DNA of 64,000 nt from Tetrahymena thermophila SB210 (Eukaryota; Ciliophora; Oligohymenophorea; Hymenostomatida; Tetrahymenidae): assembly GCF_000189635.1 (NCBI RefSeq), contig NW_002476492.1, forward strand, positions 1 to 64,000. Direction: 5' to 3'. The notes beneath the pieces were generated by a model that ran no database searches, was not told where the DNA came from, and saw only the letters and a program-made list of their open reading frames with translations. Position numbers and translations under genes: made by a program. The stretch's first letter is position 1, and every line of letters starts with the position of its first letter. Below, piece after piece: positions 12,626-24,882 of the stretch.

Positions 12626-13815
12626 TTCTTTATTTTTCAATACTTATTTTTTACTTTTAATTATCTGATTATTTGTTATTATAGCTATGTATAATGTTAT
12701 CTTTTAAAAGTATCAATATAAAATTAACTAAAATTTATATGAATAATTAATATTGCATAAAATATTAGACATTTTTTAAATCTATTAGAAAATTTTTTAT
12801 AGAAAGCTTATTAAATTTGATCAAAAAGCATAAGAAATATACCTTAAAAAATTTGATATTATAAGTTAATCAAAGTCTTAAACTCAAGCATTATCAGTAA
12901 AATTAATTTTGCAGTGAATAAAAGGGAAGAATTCTTCAAAATTTTAATAATGTTACATTATTTTTATTGTGCATAATTAATGGAGATTAAAATTAATTCG
13001 CTTATTTTTTTTATTCATATTTTTTTTTCTCTTTTATAATTCAGAATTTATCATATATTTTAACTATTTAAAACCAAATATTCAATAAATTTTCCATATT
13101 GAAAAAAGAATAAAGTACAAAGAAAAAATAATTTTTAATTTAAAAATTAATGAAATCCATCCAAAACATTCTTTTTTTTGCTTAGAATGTTTTGGAAAAC
13201 TTGTAAAAAATATGAATTAATTTTTTTAGTTTTTGATAATTAATGGTAGAATTAAGAAATGTCTTATAAATTCTGTTGTCAAACATAATCAGATTTTTTA
13301 TTAAGCAAGAATGTTTGTTCTTTTATAAATTAATGTGATTGATTTGTGTGTGAGGAATTTTAATTTTATTCTTATAATAATAAAAATTCTAAAATTATGA
13401 AATATATAATCAATAGCTTTTTGATATCAGATTCGCACTATTTATTTGCTGGTGGTGTATTTTAATTTTGTATATACACTTGAAAGCTTGCTTTAAGTGC
13501 ATTTCAATTTTTATTCTTGGAGTGTGATATATGTAAAATTTAGATGAGAAGGATTTACAATAATTACTAGTAATTAATGACAGATGAATTTTCATATAAC
13601 AAACAATTATTCCCTTTTATAATTAATATATTTATGCATAGATAACTCTCGAAACATAAACCTCTCTACACCATACCATGTTGGTTTTTTAAAAGGAAAT
13701 TAAAGCTATATATAAAGTAAAAGAAAAGTATATAGATAAATATCAGTATTTTCTGTCATCTAAGTATAGCAAGATGCCATAAAAAAATTTAATCGTTTGG
13801 ATGCCACTTATTAAA
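12626..13815. other. Gene-free stretch with a perfect hairpin
   Basis: No supported coding sequence. The part next to the secreted-protein gene is shared with the flank of copy C (about 15941-16220). A strong hairpin lies at 13160-13196, listed separately. Confidence 0.45.
13160..13196. repeat. Perfect 13-bp inverted repeat with an 11-base loop
   Basis: TCCAAAACATTCT at 13160-13172 is the exact reverse complement of AGAATGTTTTGGA at 13184-13196, with a T-rich loop. No gene end is known beside it. It could be a structured RNA element, a protein-binding palindrome or the trace of a small mobile element. Confidence 0.5.
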
Positions 13816-14089
13816 TCTTAATGAGTAAAATAGTTAATTAAATTTCTTTCTTTTTTTTTTTGAAAGGCGATTAACTAAAGAAAATACTATTAAAAATTTT
13901 TTAGCATTAATTTTCTTGATTATTTATTTACGTATTTGTTAACAAAAAATTAATATGATTTCTCATATTTTTTTTTAGTTTAAATTAACACTTATATTTT
14001 AATTATTTCCACTGCTTTTATTTTAATATATTCATTCTCAGAACTCACTTAACATTAGTTCACTTATTTATTTTATTTAAATCTAAAAG

Positions 14090-14183
14090 TGTGTATTCAT
14101 ATGATTAAGAAGCTGATTAATCGTTTAGAAAATTAATTCTTAAAATGAAGAGTTTGGTGAAAAGTATTATCAATTGCTCATGA
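14090..14183 (+). pseudogene. Orphan terminal exon of the LRR family
   Basis: Same as the last exon of LRR gene IV (23561-23654): it begins after AAAAG, encodes the L-K-M-K-S-L-V ending and stops at TGA. Here no repeat exons precede it on this strand, so it is a stranded copy brought in by the segmental duplication. Confidence 0.7.
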
Positions 14184-14342
14184 TATAGATTATTAATTTT
14201 TAAAATATAAAAATAATAAAGTAAAAGTAAAATATACTATATATTTATATTTTTGTTTTTAATAATGTTTCTAAATATATTTGAAAATATTCTTTTTTAA
14301 TTTAAAAAATCAACTCTTTATTGGCAATTAAATTTACTTAAA

Positions 14343-14692
14343 ATGTTTCAAAGTTAACCCATCTATCTTAAAAAATAAATAGTTTATTGATATATTTTTA
14401 TGCAAAATGTGGTAATTAATCTTAATATTCATCATAAATAAAATTAATCATATTATTAATCAATATCTATTTTTAATATTTTTATTATAGAATACTATTA
14501 TAAAAAATATAAGTATAAAATATTTCAAAGTTAACCCATCTATCTTAGAAAATAAATAGTTTTTTGATATATTTTTATGCAAAATGTGGTAATTAATCTT
14601 AATATTCATCCTAAATAAAATTAATGATATTATTAATCAATATCTATTTTTAATATTTTTATTATAGAATACTATTATAAAAAAATATAGGC
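14343..14692. repeat. Minisatellite, two units of about 178 bp
   Basis: Two direct repeats, starting near 14343 and 14521 with the word TCAAAGTTAACCCATCTATC. Each includes a block ending TTTTTATTATAGAATACTAT. The sister locus at 23799-24335 holds three units. The repeats lie between the LRR terminal exon and the tubulin fragment. Confidence 0.75.
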
Positions 14693-14915
14693 ATTAAGCT
14701 AAAATCAAAAAACTAAATTTTGCTTATCATAAATAGAAATTGCATGTTAATTGCTCTTAATTAAGTTTTACTAATTAAAATGTGTTATTAAAACTCCTTT
14801 TTATAATTTTTGCTTGTTTTTATTCAGAAATTCTAGCAAGGCTTTGTTTAAATACTAAAATTAGTAAAATACAATGAGTATTTTAATTAAATATTTAGAA
14901 ATTTATTTAACGTTT

Positions 14916-15240
14916 TCAATATTAGCCTTTATCACATGTCTGTAATGTATTTTGAGACTCTTCTTCTTATTCTTCTTAATCAACAAACATATCTTAATAT
15001 TATTAATATTCAGAAACTAAATCTAGCACATTTGACTCTGCTTCTGCAAATTCCATTTCATCCATTCCTTGATTTGTATACCATTATAAAAAAGCTTATC
15101 TTCTAAACATTGCTTTAAACTGTTCAGCAATTCTCATGAATACTTCTTAGATAGCAGTGCTATTCCCAATAAGACTTACAGAATTTAGGTTATTTTAAAG
15201 AGTAATTTCACAAACTGAGTGCTTGAGATTATTAGGAATC
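14916..15240 (-). pseudogene. 3' fragment of the divergent beta-tubulin gene
   Basis: Encodes roughly the last 107 codons and the TGA of the tubulin gene at 24558-25910 with few changes (one Lys codon in the R-R-K-A motif has become TAA, read as Gln). It stops dead at 15240, where tubulin similarity is replaced by unrelated sequence. There is no promoter, start or GTP-binding part, so it is a truncated pseudogene carried on the segmental duplication. Confidence 0.85.
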
Positions 15241-15577
15241 ATATATTAGATAGTCAGAGACCTGACTCAACCCCCATTTTTTTGAGGAATTACAGTATAT
15301 ATGTAAATTTATTACTGTCCCCCTTCATATCTCTCTCTCTATTTGTTTGGCGCTTAATAATGAAGATTTAGAGTATATTTTTTTATTAATTAATTTAATG
15401 ATCTTTACCACCAAAATTAATTACGAAACAAAAAAGCAATTAAGAAAATATATATATATATTTATATAGACCACTACTTTTGATTAACTAATTTAATACA
15501 ATAAAATATCAAATTAAATGCATATTTTACAATAAAAAAAGATATATTTAATTAAATAGCTAGCTTTATAGATATAC

Positions 15578-15940
15578 TCAAATTAACATAGCGAATAAAC
15601 CAATTAAGAAACCAGACAATGCTAAAGTACTTGAACTACTTGAATTTTTCAAGCAACCAATAAATTCATTCTTAAATTTTTGAACTGTTGGATTTTGAAC
15701 AGGGCAATTTTATTATACACAAGAAGTAGTCTTTTGCTAATCTTAATTATTATTGACAGCGCATGTGTTTGTACATTTTCCTAAAGATTTAAGATCAGCT
15801 ATACAGTCAGTATCTCCTTATGCGCAAACTTCTCCTCTATTAGCTGAGCCCATAAGATCCATTTAACATTATACAGTTTGACTGTTAGCATTTACTTATG
15901 CAAGTAAAATAATAGCAAATAAAAAGGCAATTATTTTCAT
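15578..15940 (-). CDS. Small secreted cysteine protein, probably GPI-anchored (copy C)
   Basis: Single-exon frame of 120 residues, close paralogue of copy B. It keeps the leader (M-K-I-I-A-F-L-F-A-I-I-L-L-A), the core block around C-I-A-D-L-K-S-L-G-K-C and the hydrophobic tail ending G-L-F-A-M-L-I. Just after the signal peptide it has lost the C-x2-C-x2-C cluster of copy B. Near the carboxy end a Ser-Ser-Ser stretch is extended, a likely GPI attachment zone. Its downstream flank (15316 to about 15413) matches sequence beside the dead copy A, while the gene and upstream flank match copy B, so the locus is a recombinant of the two. Confidence 0.72.
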
Positions 15941-17461
15941 TTTTTACTTTTTAAAATTTTTTTTATACTTTTAATTATCTGATTATTTTTTATTAAAGCT
16001 ATGTATAATGTTATCTTTTTAAAGTATCAATATAAAATTAACTAAAATTTATATGAATAATTAATATTGTATAAAATAAGATTAGACATTTTTGAAATCT
16101 AAAAGAAAGTTTTTTATGGAATGCTTTATTAAATTTGATCAAAAAGTATAAGAAATATACCTTAAAAAATTTGATATTTTAAGGTAATCAAAAAAATTGA
16201 TAGTCTTAAACTGAAGCACTATGTATAGAATCAATCAAAAAATTCTAATAAAGATAATCATGAAAAAATAATAAATGCAGAATATAAATTTTTATTAATA
16301 ATATTTGAAATCCAGGATCACCTTTAATAAGAGAGGAAAATGGCAATAATATGTTAATTATTAGAAATTTGGTAGAGATTTTAAATTGGAAACTAACTAA
16401 AAATAAAATTATTATAAAATTTTGTAAGGACGCTATTAATTGAAATTAGAATTAATAAAAAGAAAACAAAGATATAATAACTCATTTAGACCTAAAAGCA
16501 AAGAAAATAATAGTTTAATTAATTAATTAACGAAAGAAATTCTTTAAAAATATTCTAATAATATTGATATTTAATTCATGAATTAGTAAATTTGAAATTG
16601 ATCAATAAATATTTTATTTTTTAATATTTTGTAAAAATATTTGTTTTAATTTGTTTGATGAAAGTATTAAATAAATATTTTATTCCATTTATTCAATATT
16701 AATAAATTTTGAAAGAATTTATTTTTATTATAAATATAAATTAAGTTTTTATTCGTTAAATAATTTTTAATCTTATTACTCTATTCGCAAAAAAATTATC
16801 AACTCGAGAATTTGACAGCTCAAATTTGAAATGGTTAATAATGATTTTTTTATTATTGGTTAGAATTTTAATAGGATTTACATAAAAATGATTTAAAGAG
16901 AATATAATAATGAAAAAATGAGTTTTTATTTTTAAAATTCTCAAAAAGTAAAGATAGATTTTTAATATCTCATTTTAATTTATAATTTATTAATAAATTT
17001 TTCTTTGCATCTATCTGCCTTATTTGTAATCAATAAACAAAAAACAAAATAAATAACTTTGAATTCTAATAATTAATTAATCAACTTTAAAAAAATTTAC
17101 TTATTAAATCCATAAAAATAAATTTAATGAAAAAGAAAATAGATTAATTTTATAGCCTCGAAGATGTAATTAATTAAACATTTATAAATTTTTAATATTT
17201 TATTTTTTTTAATTTAAAAAGTTACTTAACTCTCGGCTATCTTAACACATAGATATATTGATCAATGTTAGGTGATAACATACATTTCGATGTTTTATTT
17301 TTTTGGTCAAAATAACTTAAAATTTATTTTTAAAACTATACTAAAAATTTTCAATATATTTCTTAAATATAATTTAGCTTTTTAAATTTTAATTAGCATT
17401 TTGTTCTATTTATTTTAAATTTCTCTAATTTTTTTTATATATTTTTCTAATTATAAAAAAG
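15941..17461. other. Gene-free stretch before LRR gene IV
   Basis: About 15941-16220 is shared with the flank of copy B. The rest shows no supported exon. The start of LRR gene IV, if it has a non-repeat first exon, should lie in the right half. Confidence 0.4.
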
Positions 17462-20400
17462 TTTTAATAAAATTGGTGATAATGGAGCATAAAGCTTAGG
17501 CTTTTGTTTAGGATAATGCACTAATCTTTCAACTTTAACACTTTAAACAAGGTAAAATATTTTATTTATTTTTATTAAGAATTAGTCCTATTTTAATTTG
17601 AAATTATTAAAAAATAGTATTTTATTTATTTATTAATTAATTATGCTTTATTCATTTTACTAATTTATTAAGTTTTTTGTTTCAGATTTTCATTTGTTAA
17701 TTGATTTTCAACTACTACATTATTTTTTTCGAAATTTCTTCATATTAAAATGTCCTTTAACGAATTTTAAAAGCCATAATTTAATCAGTATGTAAGGAGC
17801 ATAGGAATTAGGTTTTGGCATAGCAAAGTGCATTAACCTCTCAAATTTGAAAATCAATCTTCAGTAAAATAATTCTTTTGGCAGTTTCTTTTGAAAAAAA
17901 AGATGTTAAAAATGTAAATTTAGTAGAAAGAATGCAAGCTGTTTAAAAATATTGAGATTATTCAGTCATTAAAATGATTGATAATTATATTCTTTTTATA
18001 ATGTCCAAATTTATTTCTTTTTTTTCTAAATATTTTTATATTAACTTTTAAATTTTTTTTAATTTAAAAAGTAAAAATCCAATAGGCACATAAGGTATAT
18101 CAAATTTGGTCTCTTGTTTAGCTAAATGCAAATAACTCTCAACTTTGACTCTATAACTTGAGTAAAAATATATTAATTTAAGGGGGGACAATCGGGAGGT
18201 GGAATGTAAGAGGTTAATCCAAAACTGTACCCATATACTATTTTAAATAGTTTCATTTAAACCCTTTTATCTTTCCCCACCCTCCTTTTTTAAAACAATT
18301 TATTTTATTTTTGAATTGAATACACAATTTATTACGAATGAGTTTCGAATTAAGAATATTTAAAAACTAATATGATTGATTAATTTATTATTGTCATCTA
18401 ACTTTACAATGCTTGAATATTAATTAATTCACATGCATTTAATCCTCAGTTTTTTTAATTAAAATTTTATACTTTTAATTCAAATTATTTTTTTCCTTGA
18501 TTATTTTCAAGCATTTTAAAATTAACTCAAATGTTTTTTTCAAAATATTAATAGTTAAAACTCAATAAATGATGATGGGGCATCAAGTTTGGCTTCTGGA
18601 CTAGCTTAGTGTGTTAATCTTTCTATTTTAACACTTGACCTATGGTAAAATAGTTTATTATTTTTTACTTAGTTTGTGTATTTATTTATTTATTTTACTT
18701 TTAAAAATTAAATCAAATAATTAATTAATTAAATTAGTAAAAAATTTTGCAAACTTTTCAGTTTGTTTTTTTAGGTTTAAATTTTATTTGATTTATTGAT
18801 TTGTCTGGGCTCTCTCTTTTATATTTTTTTCAAATTTAGTTGTTTATATAAAATTAATATTTTTTTACTTTTATTCTCATTAATTTTCTGATTAAGATTT
18901 ATTTCGTATTAAATTACATTTATTTTTTAAAAAGTAACAATTAAATAAGTGCATAAGGTGCATCAAGCTTGGGTTCTGTTTTACCTTAACTTACCAATCT
19001 TTCATCACTAACACTTTATCTATAGTATAAATAATTTATTTGCTTTTTCTATAAAAAAATTATATTTATTATATAACCTGATTAGTTTTTCAATAAAAAA
19101 ACATTTTAGAAACATTAAATATTTATATTAGTGATAACTTTTATTCTAATTTAATTATGTTGCATTGATTGATTATCTAGATTAAATTGATTACTTTTTT
19201 ATTTTTAATCTTATATAAAAGCTTTCAACTTTAATATCACATTAATTGTTTTAATTAACATAATTTTAAACTTTTATAATTTTTTTTATTAAAAAATTTT
19301 TTAGATATTATTTTTTATGCTAATTCTCAAAATATTTATTTAATAGCAACAATGTAATTGATGATGGTGGAGCCTCAGGTCTAGGTTTTGGTTTAGCTTA
19401 ATGCACTAAACTCTCAACTTTAACGCTTGACCTAAGTGGGTATAAATATTTTATTTACAAAACACTTTATTTTAAAAAAATACTAACAAAAAATACCAAA
19501 ATTGTATTTTTATTTGTTTTTTCTCTCTTTTAAATAAACATAATTAACTAACTCATTTATTCATACTTACTTACTATTTATTTTCAGAGTTAAACTTTTA
19601 TTGAATTTAAATAATTATGATCTTTTTTTTCTTTTAAAAGTTTCATTCTATATTATCCAAATTAACCCTCAACTTTTTTTAATATTAAAAGTAAAAATCT
19701 TATTGGTGCAAAAGGAGCATCAGGTTTGGGTTAGGGTTTAGCTTAGTGTTATAATCTCTCCATATTAAAACTCTAGCTTAAGTAAAAAATATTTATTGTT
19801 TTTAATTTGTTTTAATTTCATTTGAAACAAAATAAACTAATTAATTAATTTACATAAAAAAACATGTAAAATATATTTATTATAATTAATTGATTCTTCA
19901 CGTTGAGTCTGTCTGTCTCTCTGTCTGTCTGACTGATTATTTAATAAATTTTTAATTTCATAAATTAATTTTAATTTTTTCATCAATTAATAATTTTTAT
20001 CTAATTAATTTACATATTTTCTAAATTTTAACAGTAATAATTCAATTCTAGATAATGGTACATCAAGTTTGAGTTATGGTATAGCTAATTGTACTAATCT
20101 CTAAACTTTAACTTTAGACCTAAGTTGGTAAAAATATTTTTTTTAGCTTATTAGTAGTTAGTTATTAAGTATTCATTTAACATTTTTTTTTTTTTTCAAC
20201 TTCAAATTTTCCTCCATCCTTCTTTATTTATCTCTACTTATTACATACATATTTTCATAACTATTTTTTATTTATGAATAGTTCGAATTAGATTAGTGAA
20301 TAGGGCTAATTAGATTTAGGTATTGGTTTGGCTAAGTGTGCTAATCTTTCAAATTTGGTGCTTAACCTAAGGTAAAAATAATTTATACATAATGTTCGGT

Positions 20401-23400
20401 TTGTTTTATTTAATTAGAAAGGATTGAATTTTTATTATTCACTATTATTTTATTTCTGTATAAAATTTCATTAATCTTTTTTAAATATTAGTTTAATTAA
20501 TTATCTAAATAATCAAATATTTTTCATTTTTAAAATAGTCTTTTAAACTTACTTTATTTATTTTTCTTAATGTTTTTTATATTTATTCCATCAAACATTT
20601 TTCATTTTAAATTAATATATTTTAATTATTAACAGTAACAATTTAATTGACGATAAGGGTGTATCTGGATTGGGTTCAGGTTTAGCTTAGTGTGCTAATC
20701 TATCAACTTTGTAACTTAACCTCAAGTAAAAATATATATTTTATTATCTTTAATTAATATTTTATATTATTTTACTATGAAAGCTAATAGATAAATAAAT
20801 AAATTAAATGATAAATTTAAATGCAAAATAAAATGAAACATTTTAAATGATTGATTACATTTGTTTAATTTCCACATTAATTATTTTTTGTGCTCCTTCG
20901 TATGATCGTTTTAATTTTATTATTTAAAATTTATTTTTAATTTATAAATCTATTAAATAAATACTTACCCCAAGCTTTTTCTACTAACTAACTTACTAAT
21001 TTTTTCTTTAAATTACAAGTTAAAATTCAATAGGAGAATAGGGCGCATCAGACTTAGGTTTCAGTTTAGGTAAATGTGTTAATCTCTCTACTTTAATACT
21101 TGACCTTATTGGGTAAAAATAAATTATTTATTTATTTGATTTTAATATATTTTTGTTTTATTTTAATTACAAATAAGAATCAAATAAATAATAAATAATT
21201 TGTAAATTGATTAGTTGTTTTTTATTTATTTTATCAAGTAGTACTTTATTTGTTTGTTTGTTTGTTTTTCAGCTTTAAATAGAAATTCAAAGTTTTAACT
21301 TCTTTTTTTCTTTTTAATACATTAGTTATAATTTTTAAAATATTAGGTCAGATTTGGGTTCTGGTTTTAATTTGAGTCCTAATTTGTTCAGTCAGAAACA
21401 AAATTTCAGTGGGTACAAAAATTTATTTCTAATTTACTTTAATTCTTCTTTATTTGTTTGATTATAAATAACACTTCTCTCATTTATTTTTTAAATAAAA
21501 ACTAAAAGCAAAAATTTAATAGGTTCAAATGGTGCTTCAAACTTAGGTTCTGGTTTAGCCAAATGCACTAAACTCTCTAATTTAACTCTTAATCTTCAGT
21601 AAATTAACTTTTAAGCATGTTTTATTAATTTTTAATTTGGAATAGTAATCGAATAATAAATAAAAAATTAATTGAATTTTTTTTCTTACTGCTTTTATGC
21701 AAAGTTTATTTGTTAATACTAATTTTTAAACTTTTAAATTTATTTTAAATTTTTATTCTTTTAATTTTCTTAATTTAACTTCTCTTAATTTCTTTTAAAA
21801 TATCAAAAGCAATAATAAAATTTAAAATGAAGGTGCATTTGGCTTAGGTTTTGGTTTAGCTTAGTGTCCTAATCTCTCAACTTTGACACTAAATCTTCAG
21901 TAAAAATATACAGTTTATCTATTTTATTTAATAATGTTTATAATAAAAATATGGAAAAAAAGGCAAAAAATCCACATAAAACTGATCATTTTTTAATATT
22001 AATTTTTCTGAGTTGCATTTTTGTATCCAGTTGAAAAATTTGCTAATTTATTTTTTTTAGTTTTTTCTACTTTAAAATAATAGATTGTTTTTCAAAATCT
22101 TTTCCTTTTCTTCATAAAATACTTCTATCATGTTTTTAAAAATAACTAAATATTTTTTCTTAAAAAAGTAAAAATTCAATTGGTCCTTATGAACCATAGT
22201 TTTTCAATTCTGAATTATCTTAGTGCCAAAATCTATAGGATTTGAAAATATATCTCTAGTAATAAATCATTTTTTTTGTTAAGAAACTGATTTTTATTTA
22301 GTGCAAAGGGCTGGCTATCTATCTTTAAATAATTAAAATTGTTTTTAAGAAAATGAGCAAAATATTAATTAATATTTTTTTATCACTTTTTTTACATAAT
22401 AATTTATCAGTAACATTTTTTTGAGCTAACTAGCATAATTATTTATTTACTTTTCCATAATTTTTTGTACTAAATATTAAAAGTTATAACTCATTAGGTG
22501 ATGAAGGAGTAAAAATCTTAGGTTATTGTTTATCTAAGTGCACTAATCTCTCAGTTTTGTCTCTTCATCTTTAGTAAAAATAATTTTGATTTAATTCTTA
22601 ATATTTTATGTTTTAATTTTATAAAGCTCAAAATGAATTGATAAATCCAAAAAAATGATTTTATAATTTTTTAATGTATTTTACTATCACAATTTATGAT
22701 TTATTTTTTGCTTATTTATTTATTTTTTATTATTTGGATTCTAATTTACAATAATTAACTGATTTTTCTTCTTTTTTTAATTATTTCTCATAACATTTTT
22801 CATTTTTATTTATAAATTTTTTATTATAAAAAAAGAGCCAATTCAATCAGTGCATAAGGTGCATTAAGATTAGGATAGAGTTTATCCCTATGCCCTAAAC
22901 TCTCAAATTTAGACTTAAACCTCAGGTAGAAATAGCTTATTTATTTTATTAATACATTGCATCATTTAACTTTGAAGTGTGTGCCATCGACTAATAAATA
23001 TTTATCAGAACATTATTTAATTACCTATTTTATTAATGAACTTACTAATATTTAATTTCTTTTTATTTATTGCTCAATTCATCCTTTTTATTTTTTATTT
23101 TTTTTAATATCTTTTCAGCATTAAACTCACATTTTAATTAATCAACAAAAATCTTTACAATAACTCTCATATTCTTTTTAAAAATATTAATTAAAAGCAG
23201 TAACTTAATTATGGAAGAGGGTGTATCATATCTGTGTTTAAACTTATCTTAATGTAATAGTGTCTTAATTTTGATACTTAGTCTTAATGAGTAAAATAAT
23301 TAATTAAATTTCTTTCTTTTTTTTATTTGAAAGGCGATTAACTAAAGAAAATACTATTAAAAATTTTATAGCATTAATTTTCTTGATTATTTATTTACTT

Positions 23401-23654
23401 ATTTGTTAACAAAAAATCGCTTAATATGATTTCTCATATTTTTTTTTAGTTTAAATTAACACTTTTATTTTAATTATTTCCTCTGCTTTTATTTTAATAT
23501 ATTCATTCTCAGAACTCACTTAACATTAGTTCACTTATTTATTTTATTTAAATCTAAAAGTGTGTATTCATATGATTAAGAAGCTGATTAATCATTTAGA
23601 AAATTAATTCTTAAAATGAAGAGTTTGGTGAAAAGTATTATCGATTGCTCATGA
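17462..23654 (+). CDS. LRR gene IV, 18 single-repeat exons plus terminal exon
   Basis: Large leucine-rich repeat gene. Repeat exons start at 17462, 17774, 18072, 18555, 18935, 19347, 19692, 20035, 20282, 20636, 21020, 21347, 21509, 21810, 22169, 22484, 22836 and 23198; the terminal exon is 23561-23654 (TGA). Thirteen are exactly 90 nt, four are 93 nt and one (21347-21412) is a shrunken 66-nt repeat. All begin one base after AG and end two bases before GTAA/GTAG/GTAT, so exons can be added or lost without breaking the frame. The consensus is N-S-I-G-D-x-G-A-S-x-L-G-S-G-L-A-K-C-T-N-L-S. At least 566 residues are encoded. The fifteenth repeat (22169) has lost most consensus positions. The start codon is not identified. 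It is tail-to-tail with the beta-tubulin gene. Confidence 0.8.
18179..18290. other. G-rich then C-rich island inside an LRR intron
   Basis: Just after the third repeat exon the sequence contains a run of six G, GGGAGGTGG, and about 80 bases later CCCCACCCTCC, a weak inverted pair. This is far richer in G/C than any other intron here. Splice sites of the flanking exons remain intact. Confidence 0.5.
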
Positions 23655-24882
23655 TATAAATTATTAATTTTTAAAATATAAAAATAATAAAGTAAAAGTA
23701 AAATATATTATATATTTATATTTTTGTTTTTAATAATATATTTGAAAATATTATTTTTAATTTAAAAGATCAACTCTTTATTGGTAATTAAATTTACTTA
23801 AAATGAATAAAAAGTTAAATCATCTATCTTAAAAATAAAGAGTTTATTGATATATTTTTATGCAAATTGTGGTAATTAATCTTAATATTCATCCTAAATA
23901 AAATTAATTATATTATTAATCAATATCTATTTTTAATATTTTTATAAATGAATACTATTATAAAAAATATAAGCATAAAATGTTTCAAAGTTAACCCATC
24001 TATCTTAAAAAATAAATAGTTTATTGATATATTTTTATGCAAAATGTGATAATTAATCTTAATATTTATCCTAAATAAAATTAATCATATTATTAATCAG
24101 ATCAATATCTATTTTTAATATTTTTATAAAAGAATACTATTATAAAAAATAAAGCGTAAAATGTTTCAAAGTTAACCCATCTATCTTAAAAAATAAATAG
24201 TTTATTGATATATTTTTATGCAAAATGTGATAATTAATCTTAATATTCATCCTAAATAAAATTAATGATTTTATTAATCAATATCTATTTTTAATATTTT
24301 TATTATAGAATACTATTATAAAAAAATATAGGCATTAAGCTATAAATCAAATAACTAAATTTTGCTTATCATAAATAGAAATTGCATGTTAATTGCTTTT
24401 AATTAAATTTAACTAATTAAAATGTATTATTAAAACTCCTTTTTAGAATTTTTGCTTGCTTTTATTGAGAAATTCTAGCAAGGCTTTGTTTAAATACTAA
24501 ATTTAGTAGAATACAATGAGTATTTTAATTTAATATTTAGAAATTTATTTAATTTTTTCAATATTAGCCTTTATCACATGTCTGTAATGTATTTTGAGAC
24601 TCTTCTTCTTATTCTTCTTAATCAACAAACATATCTTAATATTATTAATATTCAGAAACTAAATCTAGCACATTTGACTCTGCTTCTGCAAATTCCATTT
24701 CATCCATTCCTTGATTTGTATACCATTATAAAAAAGCTTTTCTTCTAAACATTGCTTTAAACTGTTCAGCAATTCTCATGAATACTTCTTAGATAGCAGT
24801 GCTATTCCCAATAAGACTTACAGAATTTAGATTATTTTAAAGAGTTATTTCACAAACTGAGTGCTTGAGATTATTAGGAATC
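23282..24882. repeat. Segmental duplication, copy 2 (parent locus)
   Basis: Matches 13816-15240. Here the segment is in its functional context: it joins the last LRR repeat exon of gene IV and the complete beta-tubulin gene, so it is the likely source. Confidence 0.85.
23799..24335. repeat. Minisatellite, three units of about 179 bp
   Basis: Three direct repeats starting near 23799, 23978 and 24158, the same unit as at 14343-14692. The first is the most diverged. It lies in the tail-to-tail spacer between LRR gene IV and beta-tubulin. Confidence 0.75.

Larger units (their letters stand above)
13816..15240. repeat. Segmental duplication, copy 1 (of 23282-24882)
   Basis: This segment matches 23282-24882 almost base for base apart from one extra minisatellite unit in the other copy. 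It starts inside the last LRR repeat exon of gene IV and ends abruptly inside the beta-tubulin coding sequence, at the shared word TTATTAGGAATC. It holds an orphan LRR terminal exon, a minisatellite and a tubulin fragment. Confidence 0.85.

Noticed and set aside
19909..19936. CTGT microsatellite in an LRR intron
   Set aside because: Simple slippage sequence with no sign of function; similar short runs of TTTA, GAAT and TTTG occur throughout.
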